NCBI RefSeq assembly: GCF_029784135.1
Contig: NC_073745.1
Coordinates: 103,310,125-103,374,124, forward strand
Reading direction: 5' to 3'
From: Toxorhynchites rutilus septentrionalis
Taxonomy: Eukaryota; Arthropoda; Insecta; Diptera; Culicidae
DNA length: 64,000 nt
The position numbers were made by a program, and so were the translations under genes. Shown here one piece after another: positions 32,717 through 44,039 of this stretch. The notes under the pieces are model-generated. The model worked only from the letters and a program-made list of their open reading frames with translations, did not search any database and was not told the origin of the DNA. Positions within the stretch are counted from its first letter, which is position 1. Each line of letters begins with the position of its first letter.

Positions 32717-33118
32717 TCCACTCCGACACTCCGGTGAAACCGGTATATTGCCGGTAAAAAAATACTTCAAAATAAACCATTATCTTGAACAAACGGTTTT
32801 TATTGATAATGATTAGTTTACAAGAAAACATTTTGCAAGTTTTTGATACTTAGTTTGCTGGTTAAAGTAATAAACAAAAGGACACAAATAATGTTAGTTT
32901 AGTCATCTTCTCATCTAGATCAGACCATATTAGTGTAATACGTGTAATACAGTACGAAGAGAATCGAATACCATTGTCATATATTTGCCGCTGATGCCCT
33001 CTGTACACCCAAACTATAACCAAACTAACGTTGGCAGAAAATTACTCCGAGAACAGATATTGTCATAATTGAGCTTACGGACAAAGTCAAGAAAATGAGA
33101 CCACTTAATTTGGAGACA
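32717..33118. other. unannotated stretch
   Basis: It starts with a CCGG-rich patch (ACCGGTATATTGCCGG near 32738). No gene is seen. Confidence 0.35.
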
Positions 33119-33410
33119 TTTTTGACGTAGGACTACGTATTTCATTTCTATACCGGGGTGTAAAATCAAAGTTTCGAAAACAAAAGCGTTACGCCGGAGA
33201 CCGAGATTTTGAGCGTTAATAGCTCCGAAACAACTGAACGAAATTGTATGATAAAAACTTCATTCGAAAGATAGAATGACTACGTGTTGTTGCTTTTTGG
33301 TCCAAAAACTTGTTTCAATAGCCTTAAAATTGCTTTCAAAACAGGCTATTGAAATCACCAATCAGTATATAAGCGAGCGCCGCTCGGAAACCCACTCAGT
33401 TGTAATTAAA
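33119..33410 (+). promoter_or_regulatory. histone-associated element E3, left end and H1-type promoter
   Basis: This is the third copy of the TTTGACGTAGGACTACGT block. TATATAAG (33366-33373) lies 32 bp before the A of TCAGTT (33396-33401), the same spacing as at 3968. The upstream 11-bp inverted repeat TTTCAATAGCC / GGCTATTGAAA is intact. It leads directly into an H1-like reading frame, which is why I read it as an H1 promoter. Confidence 0.6.
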
Positions 33411-33424
33411 CAGCGATTGGAGCA

Positions 33425-33600
33425 TGTTGTGGCTGTTGTGGTGAAGCTGGTGGTGAAGTTCATCATGAAAGCGCTGATGAACGGTGTCACCAAGAGACTG
33501 TTTGTGCACTTTAGGCCAGAAGGGAATCCATCAAGAGAATGCTACTGAAAAAACGACCAAGAAAGTACAAGCATCAAAAAACAGTTTCGCTTGAGGCATC
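33425..33600 (+). pseudogene. H1: histone H1-like fragment, copy 2
   Basis: Within the frame, KFIMKALMNGVTKRLFVH resembles the end of the H1 winged-helix domain (FIKKALxNGV...LVQ). A short lysine-rich stretch (KKRPRKYKHQK) follows in another frame. It sits about 60 bp after the initiator. Most of the globular domain and the tails are missing. The match is short, so other sources remain possible. Confidence 0.5.
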
Positions 33601-34663
33601 AGAGCAGCCGCCACACATACACATACACGCGCGAAACTCTTTTCGTTCGGTTATTAGCCAGCATCGAGAAGATTCCGGAAAGATGTTATCGTTGCCGAAA
33701 AATAATCAGCCAGTTCCCTTTGGAATTGAAAATTACATTGGATCGTTAAATATGTGTGCTATGTGATGGAAACATATATGTTTTCAATTGTTTGAGAAAA
33801 TCGTGAATTGAAAATGTGTTTCAAAATGATTTAAAGTTTATCTGTTTCCCTAATATATGTATAAATAAATTCTGTTCGTTTGTGTGTGCGTCAAAAACTC
33901 GAAAAGTTCGGAACCGATTGAGCTCAAACTATGGTACAATATACAGAGCAAACCAAAAACATTTAGGAATGGTGTTACATTATGAAAAATTGAGAAAATT
34001 CAACTCAACCATGCAACCACAATGTGCCACAGCAAAGCATGGCAGGGTACAGGGTTATACAAATGAAAAGTACGGGGGAGTGGCACATTTTCTGTTATTT
34101 TTGCGCTCATCTAATGTAATAAATCGGGATACCAACACATGTGCTAAAATTAATTTTGGGTGCACAAAAACTCTTGTCTAGGAGATTTAATCAATCCGTT
34201 TAAAGACGTTGAGCTTGGACTGGACGTTGATACCTTTGATTGCTGCAATCGTCGTTCAAGTTTTTTCTTGATGCACAACTGTACTGTAGGTTCTTCATTG
34301 TCCAGTGGATTTTTCCCTCCTGTTGTCCAGCTACTAAATCAATACCATAATCGTCAAATTTCGTCAAATCATGCACGATTTCAAATGCCTGCTTGCACAA
34401 TGCAGTCCGTGACGTTTGATAGACGTCTTAGTCATCATTAATTGTGTCACGACCTCGAGCAGAATGATTATTCATATATGCGAACAAAATTGTATATACG
34501 GAACATTTTTTCGAAATTTTTGATGGTTGCTCCGATATCTGTTCTAGCATGAATTTCAATCCAACTTCAGCTTCATAAAGGGTGCAGTTCTTCTGACATA
34601 ACAGCTCAACAGCAACCAGAACTGGTACGAAAGCATCAACCAATTCCTTTATCGCTGTAGGCT
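33601..34663. other. unannotated stretch
   Basis: It may include the remainder of element E3, whose right end I could not find. No recognised gene. Confidence 0.35.
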
Positions 34664-35059
34664 CCAGTGTTGCCACACGCACAGATTTTTCTGGTAAGGT
34701 ACAGATTCTGTACGGTTCAGAGTACAGATTTTCGCCAAAAAGTACAGATTGGTACAGATTTTTTCCACGCGTGAAATTTCTTACATTCGAACAAAGCAAC
34801 ATTAAGGTACATGATGACTTTTACGCCGCAGTATCGCTTGGAGTGATTTTTTAAAATTTTTATTCACTTAATTCATTTTAATCTACATTCAAAAAAATTA
34901 TGTAAATGTAAATGTAGTATTTGTAGTAAATAAATGAGTATTTTTTCATGCTAAATTTCTACAACGAATATTTTCGATGGTACAGATTTTTGGACGAAAA
35001 AGTACAGATGAGAAATATTTTCAACCCCTCTGGTACAGATTAAAATGTGGCAACACTGG
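34664..35059. mobile_element. MITE with CCAGTGTTGCCACA termini
   Basis: Perfect 14-bp terminal inverted repeats (CCAGTGTTGCCACA and TGTGGCAACACTGG) bound 396 bp. The subterminal regions hold about seven copies of GTACAGAT(T). No clear target duplication was found and nothing is coded. Confidence 0.7.
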
Positions 35060-35147
35060 TAAGTTCTTCATTACTGAAGCTTATCCAGAGTTTCGTGTTC
35101 AGATCAAGCAGATCGAGTAATATTTCAAAGCGCCGTAAAGACAAATA

Positions 35148-36406
35148 TTGGGCTGTCAAAAAAGTTCTGCGGTATTTTTTTTTTTGAATTTTCATTTCTT
35201 CATAAAATTAGTTACAATCATCTGTTTTAAGTCAAATATGCACCGTTTTGTTCGATGACTTGTTCCCAACGAGATGCCAACTTCATAATACCCCTGTTAT
35301 AGAAGCTCGCTTCCTTATTGGCAAAAAACTCGGATAGCCAATTTTCACAGGCCTCTTTTGTGGCTAACTTCTGACTACCTAGCTCGTTCGCCATGGACAA
35401 AAACAGGTGGTAATCGCTTGGTGCAAGGTCCGGACTATACGGCAGATGCAAAAGAACCTCCCATCCGAGCTCCCGGAGCTTCTGGCGCGTCACCAAAGAA
35501 GTGTGTGGTCTGGCGTTGTCCTGATGGAAGACAATGCGGCCTCTGTTTATCAAAGATGGCCTCTTCTTCATGAGTGCTACCTTCAAGCGGTCCAGTTGTT
35601 GGCAGTACAGGTCCGAATTGAGCGTTTGGCCATAGGGAAGCAGCTCATAATAGATTATTCCTTGACAATCCCACCAAACACACAGCAGAACCTTCCTGGC
35701 CGTTGATGCCGTTTGCGCTTCACGTTGTCGTAAGTGACCCACTTTTCATCGCCAGTCACCATCCGCTTCAGAAACGGGTCGATTTTGTTGCGATTCAGAA
35801 GCGATTCACATGCGTCGATACGGTCAAAGATGTTTTTTTTGCGTCAACGTGTGTGGCACCCATACATCGAGCTTCTTTGTGAATCCAAGCTTCTTCAAAT
35901 GGTTAATAACGGTTTGATGACTTATCCCCAGCTCTTGGCCGATGCTACGGCTGCTACTATGCCGGTCTTTCTCGGCTAATTCAGCGATTTTGTCGCAATT
36001 TTCGACGACAGGCCTTCCGGAGCGTGGCGCAACTTCGACGACCTCTACACCAGAACGAAAACGTTGAAACCATCGTTGTGCGGTGGAAATGGAAACTGTA
36101 TCGGGTCCATAAACTGCACAAATTTTATTGGCAGCTTGAGATGCATTTTTGCCTTTGTCATAGTAGTACTGTAAAATATGTCGGATTTTCTCTTTATTTT
36201 GCTCCATATTTGCGACACTATAACTCACGAACGACTTAACCAAACAGAACACTGTCAAGGACTATATTATAGTAAAATAAAATACAAAAATACAAAAATA
36301 CCTTTCAAACAAGCTATAGTATGACTCGATACAATGAATACAACTAGAACTACGCGCTTACAACGACACCTCGCGGAAATACCGCAGGACTTTTTTGACA
36401 GCCTAA
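35148..36406 (-). mobile_element. mariner element (1,259 bp)
   Basis: The terminal inverted repeats (TT(G/A)GGCTGTCAAAAAAGT) are flanked by TA at 35146-35147 and 36407-36408. The size is typical of mariner. It contains a single transposase pseudogene on the minus strand. Confidence 0.92.
35227..36258 (-). pseudogene. mariner transposase, frameshifted
   Basis: The N-terminal half (35824-36258; start likely the ATG of MEQNKEKIRHIL) has the two mariner helix-turn-helix regions, ending in PHTLTQKKHL. An extra A in a run of eight shifts the frame there. The expected KIDPFLKRMVTGDEKWVTY, with the first catalytic D, follows in the next frame. A second break with a deletion occurs after YDNVK near 35735. 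The C-terminal half (35227-35742) has FHQDNARPHTS and YSPDLAPSDYHLF, whose aspartates are 34 residues apart (D34D). At least two lesions make it inactive. Confidence 0.92.
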
Positions 36407-36409
36407 TAT

Positions 36410-36545
36410 TATTTATGGTGTAAAAATGAAAATTACCGAAATTTTCGGTTATTGGTTGTAAAATTATCGGTAATTCGGTAATGAAAAATAACCCGGTATT
36501 ACCGGTAAAACCAGTAACGGGGAAACCGGTTAACAATCCCTACAT
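36410..36545. repeat. ACCGGT-rich segment
   Basis: Many variants of TACCGGTAA and TTCGGTAAT lie in about 130 bp, ending GGTTAACAATCCCTA. It may be the subterminal region of an element whose other end was not found. Confidence 0.4.
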
Positions 36546-36838
36546 AGAACAAGGGTAATTTCCATTGCTCCAACTGATATTCAGCTTATCATGCGTACCA
36601 ACGTGATGATTAATTTTCACCTACTTCCGGAGACATTGCATGAAAAGATAAATAACATCTTCGGAAAAGAAATGAGCACAACTGCTCGCAGCCTTCATCG
36701 ACCATCGACGACCAGGCACGCTCGTATCGGTTGGCGTGGTTCTAAAAATAAAAACACCCCGTCGTCACCTTCCGAAACATCGAAGAAACGCGAAACGGAG
36801 AAACCCTCCTGAAATTCACCACTCACACTTTCTTATCC
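36546..36838. other. unannotated stretch
   Basis: No recognised feature. It ends in a pyrimidine-rich run. Confidence 0.3.
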
Positions 36839-36844
36839 TTGCAG

Positions 36845-37100
36845 TTGAGCGGCCCCGCTGCGTGGTTGCATGAGCGGATGGATGATCGTCATCTCAACCA
36901 TCATCATCGTCATCATCCACCGTCACAGAGTCAACTTAACCCACAGCTCTTTCTTGAGCTTCTCTTCACTTCTGCTTTTGCCCGCCTTCGTAGGAGTATT
37001 TTTCCTCACTCAGCAGACAACCGTCCTGTTGATCGCTAGGGATGCCTTTTTCTTCGTTGCATTCATATGCAACTCCACTCCCCGTCAGTGTGGAAAATAA
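36845..37100 (+). other. possible exon after a splice acceptor
   Basis: A pyrimidine tract and TTATCCTTGCAG (ending 36844) look like a good 3' splice site. Two frames stay open beyond it. One reads LSGPAAWLHERMDD with a histidine-rich run. The other, starting at ATG 36870, has two hydrophobic stretches (MIVISTIIIVIIH and LLLLPAFVGVFFL). Neither matches a family I know, and no donor was established. Confidence 0.2.
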
Positions 37101-38278
37101 GTTTTAGTTTTGTTTGCTTACTGACTGAGTGTATCGGTGAGATCATACTGAGCTGCTGAGCAAACAAAATATCTGACAACATGTGGGACGCCCAATCCGA
37201 CCCAACCCAACGCAGCTGCCCTCGGGAAGATGGTTATTCATGTTGTTGCCATTGCTGGATGTATGGGTGGCGGCGGAGTGCAGCCAGCGAGCGTTGGAGG
37301 TTGCTTTAAGCTGGGTGCGGAACATGGTGTAATGTTGCGAATTGAGTTTTATGTTTTTGGAACCCAAATAAACCGGTTTGCCCAGGGTAACACTATCCGC
37401 CCTGAATTGTATTAAGAAAACTGAACCACGTGGAATTCTGCGAAATGGATTTGTAATTTACTATTTCGTGGGTTGTGCATGATGTTAAACTTTTGTAGGT
37501 AAAAACTATGGATTTTCGTAGAGCATCATCAGGCCTATTACGTGAATTGACTAGCAATTTCTACCTACAATTCAACGAGTTTGGAAATAATTTGCTTGAT
37601 TTTCCAATCAACCGAAATCATTTTCCAGAGGTTTGAATCAGTTAAGAACGGTGTGTGGGTATATACGAGAATCGTTTGAATAGTTCGTGCAAAAATAAAA
37701 AACTAGTAATTTGTTTGGAGTTAACCTTTTTTTTATTTTTCAATATAAGAATTGTCCAAGTTTGAAAAATAGCCATTCGTTTCTGCAATCACCTCCTCAT
37801 TTGAATAAAAAACCTTTTTCCCGCCAGCATATAACTCGAATTCCTCGATTCAAACGTACACCAAACTCGAAGAAACAGGTCGATCTGGCTGAAACGTAAT
37901 GTGTGATCTTCCAATAGATGTTACTAATTAAACATAACCTCAACAGTAGTGCCATCTTTCTGACTTTGCATGAACTTTGCAGAAACACTCTCCATCGAAC
38001 GAAAATCGACGGTATGCTTCCGCCGAACAAAATGGCACCGCTGACTGCGAATCTTCCATTCTTCATTCGTATCGAGGAAAACCACTGTATGTGATATAAG
38101 CATTGCGAAAGAATGTAGTCTGTCCGCTAGTAGAAACACAACATGTAAAAACGGGTAAAGCTTGAATCGTAATATTTCCTTTCTCCACATCGTAGAAAAT
38201 TTCCGATTCATTTGATATGCAAATCATCTGAATTCGTTCGTAGCAAAAATTGTTACAACGTTTTTATGAAATACTAGC
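37101..38278. other. unannotated stretch
   Basis: No recognised gene, RNA or repeat. Confidence 0.4.
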
Positions 38279-39240
38279 TAACCCGGCAAACTTCGTCCCG
38301 CCCATTTACTTGATTAATTCTCGAGTAATGCAGAAATTTGTGTTTTATTTGTATGGCAGCCACCCCTAAGAGAGGGGGAGGGGTATCTAACCACCATAGA
38401 AACATTCATTGCACCCTAAAGTTTCCATATGCCTAATTTGGTTTAATTTGCTTGATTAATTCTCGGGTAATGCAAAAAATTGTGTTTCATTTGTACGGCA
38501 GCCCCCTCTAAGAGAGGGGGAAGGAGTATCTTAACACCACAGAAACATTTATTGCATCCTAAAACCTCCACAAGCCAAATTTGGTTTCATTTGCTTGATT
38601 AATTCTCGAGTAATGCAGAAATTTGTGTTTCATTTGTATGGCAGCCCCCCCTTTGAGTGGGGGAAGGACTGTCTAACCATCATAGAAACATTTATTGTAC
38701 CCTCAAACTTTCACATGCCAACTTTGGTTTCGTTTGATTGATTAATTTCCGAGTAATGCAAAAAATTGTGTTTCATTTGTATGGCAGCCCCCTCTAAGAG
38801 AGGGGGAAGGAGTATCTTATCACCATAGAAACATTTATTGCATCCTAAAACCTCCACATGCCAAATTTGGTTTCATTTGCTTGATTAATTCTCGAGTAAT
38901 GCAGAAATTTGTGTTTCATTTGTATGGCAGCCCCCCCTTTGAGTGGGGGAAGGACTGTCTAACCATCATAGAAACATTTATTGCACCCTAAAACTTTCAC
39001 ATGCCAACTTTGGTTTCGTTTGCTTGGTTAATTTCCGAGTAATGCAGAAATTTGTGTTTCATTTGTATGGCAGCCCCCCCTTAGAGAGGGGGGAGGGGTC
39101 TCAAAATATCACGAAAACCTTCCCCGGCCCCAAAAACCCCTACATACCAATTTTCATGTCGATCGGTTCAGTAGTTTCCGAGTCTATAAGAATCAGACAG
39201 ACAGACAGACATCACTCCATTTTTATATATAAATAGATTA
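38279..39240 (+). repeat. interspersed repeat with six tandem units of about 142 bp
   Basis: The element starts CTAACCCGGCAAACTTCGTC and ends TTTTTATATATAAATAGATT after GACAGACAGACA. Units begin near 38310, 38450, 38591, 38731, 38878 and 39021, each with AATGCA(G/A)AAATTTGTGTTT and a GGCAGCC-C(n) stretch. Units 2 and 4, and 3 and 5, match each other best, so a dimer of about 286 bp was duplicated. An inverted fragment of the same family lies at 61105-61570. Confidence 0.8.
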
Positions 39241-39693
39241 GCAATGATTTCATAAAACCTTACCAGTTTTCTGATTCTGGCACCCTTATTGTAAGCTGTC
39301 CTATGTTAGAAATTATACACCCAGGTTTTTGACGTAGAACTACGTCTTTCATTAAGGGTACTAAATCAGAAAACAGGTCACGTTTTTATGAAATAAAGTT
39401 ATCGTTAATAACTATTTTTGCCGCGAACGGATTTACCTTTCCTACCAAACGAATCGGAAATTCCCTAAGATTTGTTTGATATGCTAAACATTACAATCCC
39501 ATAGTCTATATATGGTTTAAATTGATGAAAATTGGAGGCATTCCCATTTCCTCATGCATTTGTTCTGTCCATTTATGTGCTTTCCCGAACAGAGCTGTCA
39601 ATAACGAACAACTTATCGACGAACAACGAAGGGGAAATCGCAAGATATAAAGTCTCCGTGAACAAAGGAAAAGAAGAAGATTGAAGGTGAATA

Positions 39694-40252
39694 CAGGCAA
39701 ACCTTTTTTTTTGTGTTTTGGCCGCACAAAAAAAGTCGCATAAAAAAAATCGTACAAAACTTCACCAGCAGCTTAAAAAAATCGTGTTCGTTACACATTT
39801 TGAAAAAAAACTTTTTTTGTGCGGTATATAGGGACCGCATAAAAAAAGTTTCCCCCAAGAAAATAACTCAAATCCACGCCATTCACCGTTCAATTTCTTT
39901 TTGTTTCCCTGCTTTGCGATGGGACACTTTGCCTTTTCGATTGCGCGTTGCTGTTTTGGTCTTTTAGTTGCATGTCGAAACGTGTTGCTGTTAGAAATCA
40001 TGTCATGCAAAAACTTAGACGAACTTAGAGCATTTGATGAGTGGAGGGGAATGATTTCAGAAGTGAATAATAGAGACGCAAATATGCTTTTTTCGCACTG
40101 AAATGCATATAACCCATCGCAAAAAAACTAAATGGACGATAACTACATCGAATATGCTTCATTTCATACACCGCACAATAAAAAAATCGCACAAAAAATC
40201 GCATAAGAACGGAAAACCACACAAAAAAAACGCACAAAAACAGGTTTTACTG
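39694..40252. mobile_element. pogo/Tc1-type MITE in E4
   Basis: It is flanked by TA on both sides. The ends are CAGGCAAACCTTTTT... and ...AACAGGTTTTACTG, inverted repeats of about 20 bp, with subterminal GCACAAAAA and GCATAA(A/G) repeats. It is 559 bp with no coding capacity. Confidence 0.7.
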
Positions 40253-40295
40253 TATTTGCCTAGAGTATAAACAGTAAATCTCGCTGAGGCAAACT

Positions 40296-40455
40296 TTCAT
40301 TCTTCGTGAGGAAATCGACTGAACAACATCCTTGCTGGGCGAGCTGGACGGCGAGGGATCGAATGCCTTTCTAAAGGCAATGGGAGTGTAGGAGTAATAT
40401 TATGGATAAAGTAAAGTTTTCCAAGGGCCCTTTTTGAAGGTTAGAGACGAATGAA
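40296..40455 (+). pseudogene. histone-linked module, copy 2
   Basis: It carries TTCTTCGTGAGG ... GCGAGCTGGACGGCGAGGG as at 14510, then GCCTTTCTAAAGGC, a perfect 6-bp stem, and the AGAGACGAATGAA motif. The origin is uncertain. Confidence 0.3.
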
Positions 40456-41188
40456 TTGTCTCAAGCAAGGAAGGAAGACAAACTTTCAGTATCGTTCCTT
40501 TTTCAGAGCAATGAATGTCGCTTGTTCTTCCTTGTTTTGCGTCATCACATGTCTTCGTTTCGGATTGAGCTGTGGACGCGACCAAATTACTCACTCGCTG
40601 ATGTCTCTGGCATTGCAGTCATTGCATCAACCTTACGCTAGGGTATTGGTAATGAACCTCTGCTGGGACAAATATTCAGCCTTCTTCCAAGCAGTTAACA
40701 TTGTTTGTTTTCTGTCATCATTGCATTGAACTGACGCTATGGTGAAGCAGGTGTTAAGGTTGTGCACCAAAAAATTATTTGAGGATTCCAAGTTTTTCAA
40801 TAAGTTATATTAAGTTATTAATGCTGCATTTGCGCGAATCTTGATCATAATGAAGCAGCGCTACTTTTTTCGAGGTTATTGAAATTAACAGATAGAGTTT
40901 CGTTTATTTAGTCACCAAGAAAGTAAATGTCGTTCTGAAATGTTGTATGTGATTTGGTTTCACTTGGCAGTAACAAAACTTTCTCCACTAAGGATGACAG
41001 CTGCGCTTATCTCGAACATGTATTGTTCTGCGAGCACAAGAATGAATCATCAAACAATTATCGTCAAATGATCCTACAATAAAAACACATTTCAGGGCGA
41101 CCAAACTGGTAGAATAGTTATTTCAAAATTTTCGTAGCATTATAAAATAATATCCGCAGTTATGAACAAGCGACTTGAATTAAACTAC
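40456..41188. other. rest of element E4
   Basis: No gene or internal repeat recognised. Confidence 0.3.
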
Positions 41189-41917
41189 AGCTTAGTTCTA
41201 CGTCAACAATGCGGTCGTGTCTTGAACACATTCCTATCTGTCTGGTGACAATATCCGTTTAAGGAGGCAAATTATTCTCTATCAGATGAGACCTACAGTG
41301 CAGATGAGAATGCAGTTTCAATTTGTTCAAATTCAGAATGTAACTTTTTACTTCATGTTATTCGATTACTTAAAGCTTGGCGTCCTGACCCTTACTTAAC
41401 CGTCGATACAATTCCTGATATGCTCACTAACTCTACGTTACCATGTAAAAACGTTATCAAACACATTTTGACGTAGGACTACGTCTAACCGGAAGATATA
41501 GGGGGTGAAATGAAAATCTAGGCACTGAACAAGTAGGAAAAAATGCAAGATTTGGAACGCTTATAACTCGAGCATTTCTCAATAGATCGCAAAGGTTTTT
41601 GCATCAATTGATAGGAAATATATCTACGCATCTATCATAACGAATAACATTTCATTTTTCTTGAGATAAATAATTGAATAATTGTGAAATATCAAGCATT
41701 GTCCAAATGCACTATGTGCCCATTTTTGATAGGTCCATTTTGTGCTCCTCAAATCGTACCGACCAAAACGATCAACCAGAGCAGCAGCGAAATACAATGA
41801 AGCACGATTGGAAAGGAAAAAGAAAAAATATGAACGAAACATTGGTCGTAGTCTCACACATGCGTAATTCTCGAGCCAGCCAGTCAGCTTAAAAATCCCC
41901 GCTCCGCTGCTGTAGCG

Positions 41918-42090
41918 ATCATTCTTTGTGTGGACACCGACTGGACAACATCGTTGCTGGACGAGCTGGATGGCTAGGGATCGAGTGCCTCAAGGCAATG
42001 GGGGCGGAGGTGTAATGAAGGAGTTAGAGTAGAGTTTTAAGGGCCTTTCTCAAGGCTAGAGACGAATGAACTAAAAAGTTTAAAGTCTCT
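41918..42090 (+). pseudogene. histone-linked module, copy 3, with stem-loops
   Basis: The module (TTCTTTGTGTGGACACCGAC ... GCTGGACGAGCTGGATGGC) is followed by GGCCTT-TCTC-AAGGCT (about 42041-42056). That is a 6-bp stem with a 4-nt loop like a histone mRNA 3' end. Next comes the hairpin AGAGAC ... GTCTCT (42058-42090). A possible H3 3'-end origin is weakly supported. Confidence 0.35.
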
Positions 42091-42195
42091 ATAATACAAA
42101 ACCACCACCACCACCACCGTAACGATCATTCTCATCTGAACCGTACACCACATCGTTTCGCATGACATCACATCAACAAACCAACACAAGCAGCC

Positions 42196-42415
42196 ATGGT
42201 TGGATATGGCAAAGGAGGAAAAGTGAAGGGAAAGGCAAAATCCCGCCCGAACCGTGTTAGTCTGGAGTTCCACGCAAGGGTAGCTAGGCCGAGCGCGTTA
42301 GTACCAGTGAATCAGTCCACCTAGCCGGCGTTATATAGTTTCGGCCGCCGAAGTGAAAAAGCTGCTCGCGACGATAAGAAAACCCGCATTCAGAACAGAC
42401 CACATTCGGTTCGGT
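42196..42415 (+). pseudogene. H2A: histone H2A pseudogene
   Basis: ATG 42196 opens a frame reading [17 protein letters not shown] followed by PNRVSLEFHARVAR. This matches the H2A N-terminal tail ([24 protein letters not shown]) with substitutions. A deletion follows. DNA equivalent to YAERVGAGAPVYLAA is then visible at 42288-42330 (GCCGAGCGCGTT, then CCACCTAGCC) with a stop. A stretch near 42360-42395 encodes AARDDKKTRI-like sequence. The docking region and C-terminal tail are missing. A histone 3' stem-loop lies about 220 bp further on. Confidence 0.78.
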
Positions 42416-42630
42416 GGACATCAAGACAACACAACAGGCAGTTGCAGCGAGTGGCGAGTGGCAAACGCAATCGCAAAACGGCATCAGGTAGCAGAAGAAA
42501 AAAGTTTGTTCTTTATACAATCTGCTTTGGTGGCAAAACCAGAACAAGGCGGCATCGAGGGCGTTCGAAATGGTTTTTTTCAAAACCACGAGTACTAAGT
42601 TTTCTAAATTGGAACCATTCCAAAAAACAC

Positions 42631-42647
42631 GGCGCTTTTCAGGGCCA
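42631..42647 (+). terminator. histone mRNA 3' stem-loop (relic)
   Basis: GGCGCTTTTCAGGGCCA closely matches the conserved replication-dependent histone 3' stem-loop (six-base stem, TTTC loop), with one broken pair. It lies downstream of the H2A pseudogene on the same strand, as expected for that gene's processing signal. Confidence 0.7.
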
Positions 42648-43345
42648 TTAAACCTTTCAAAAAAGAGTTTACGAAATACAGTTCAATGCTTTCTAAAACA
42701 ATATCCAAAATAATAATAAAACACAAATTGATTTTTTCATAATTTGTTTGCCAGGATATGATGAGTATGTGAATTTGGAAGTTGTTCTGAGCTTATTGAT
42801 GGTTGGGGACTTTCCCGATTATTCAATTTTCATCAATTCTTAAATTGCTTCTAGATTGAAAGTACAGTAATTTATATTTAGCTCGACATTGAGCTAATTG
42901 GATGGATCTGTAATGCGACATTTTTGTAAACATAGAGTTCGGGGTCCAAATTATGACCCCACATTGAAAGTCGACACTGTACCACTGTCATCGGAAATGT
43001 TCAATTACAGGTTTCAATTGCCTCAAATACGACACTGAGTGTTTCTCCGGCACGTCGCATTAAATGTAATTTACTGAACAACATGTCACAAGCAGGATGG
43101 GCAGAAATTTTCCAACTGTGAAAGCTGTGGCGAGTGGCAAACGCAAAAGCTAAACAGGAAGGTTTAACCGAACAAGATGGGAATATCGAGTGATTAAACA
43201 GTAAACTAATCCATTTTTCAGGTAGATAGGTAGGTATTCACGTAGGAGAAGAAAATAAAACAATATATTTAAAATATATATTTAACAAAAGCTGTCCCCT
43301 TTGTATAGTCCTACGTCACTCCGGTTATGTCCCCGACATAACTCA

Positions 43346-44039
43346 CCCGTCTTTTTTGTCTAACATTTTTTCACAATTTGCGAAAAATGTGTTACATGAA
43401 ACTTGGTAGACATGAGAATCGGTCCTAAACTATATACGATACAGCGAGGGTACAGATTACCATATATGTAATACCGATAAGCAGGGTTGCCAACTATAAT
43501 TTTCAAAAATTTGGAAGAAAGAAAATAAAAATCAGAAGTTAAGTTTAGTTCAAATTAGGTTGTCCGAAAAGTTTGTGCCAATTTTTGGGAAAACAAAAGC
43601 ATCATTCAAATAGGCATACATACATCTATTCAATTTTGTATGCACAGTTGAAGATTACATTCTCCCAGTTCATGTTTGCTTCCTCATAGGGAACTGTTCA
43701 AGGTATTTTTTGTGGTTCCCATAGGGTTTTAGGTAGGGTATGGTAGGGTTTTCCTCGGGAGAATTTTGCAGAGACCTAAATCTGTGATAATCTGAAGGTG
43801 CAATACCTGGTTAATTTTGCTGGTGGGATGTAGTGATGGAACCTGATGGAACATATATTATATATTCTCATATGGTTTTTGAATCTTATATAGTTAGATA
43901 CATATATTAAAGAAGTTTTTTCTTACTTTTTTTATCTTCTAGTTTTTAGTACATAATCTGAATGATTTTTATACTTCTCTACAATAAAACCATTCAACCT
44001 TTTTTTTATTTTTATTTCTTACCTGATCTTCTTCGGAAT
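43346..44039. other. unannotated stretch
   Basis: AT-rich sequence without recognised gene. Confidence 0.35.

Larger units (their letters stand above)
39335..41232 (+). mobile_element. histone-associated element E4
   Basis: The left end is TTTGACGTAGAACTACGTC. The right end (about 41189-41225) reads TTAGTTCTACGTCAA, the inverse with the same AA variant, followed by GGTCGTGTCTTGAACACATT, a weak hairpin like that of E1. Inside are a pogo-type MITE (39694-40252) and the module also seen in E2 and E5 (40296-40385). Confidence 0.55.
41463..43345 (+). mobile_element. histone-associated element E5
   Basis: The left end is TTTTGACGTAGGACTACGTC. The right end (about 43302-43342) is AGTCCTACGTCA, its exact inverse, followed by the perfect hairpin GTTATGTC-CC-GACATAAC. 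It contains the recurrent module, two stem-loops and an H2A pseudogene. Confidence 0.6.

Noticed and set aside
35358..35706. Plus-strand proteins opposite the mariner transposase
   Set aside because: These frames are antisense shadows of the minus-strand transposase.
38279..39240. CRISPR-like or minisatellite coding array
   Set aside because: The units are long diverged repeats without spacers, in a eukaryotic context, with no coding frame conserved across units.
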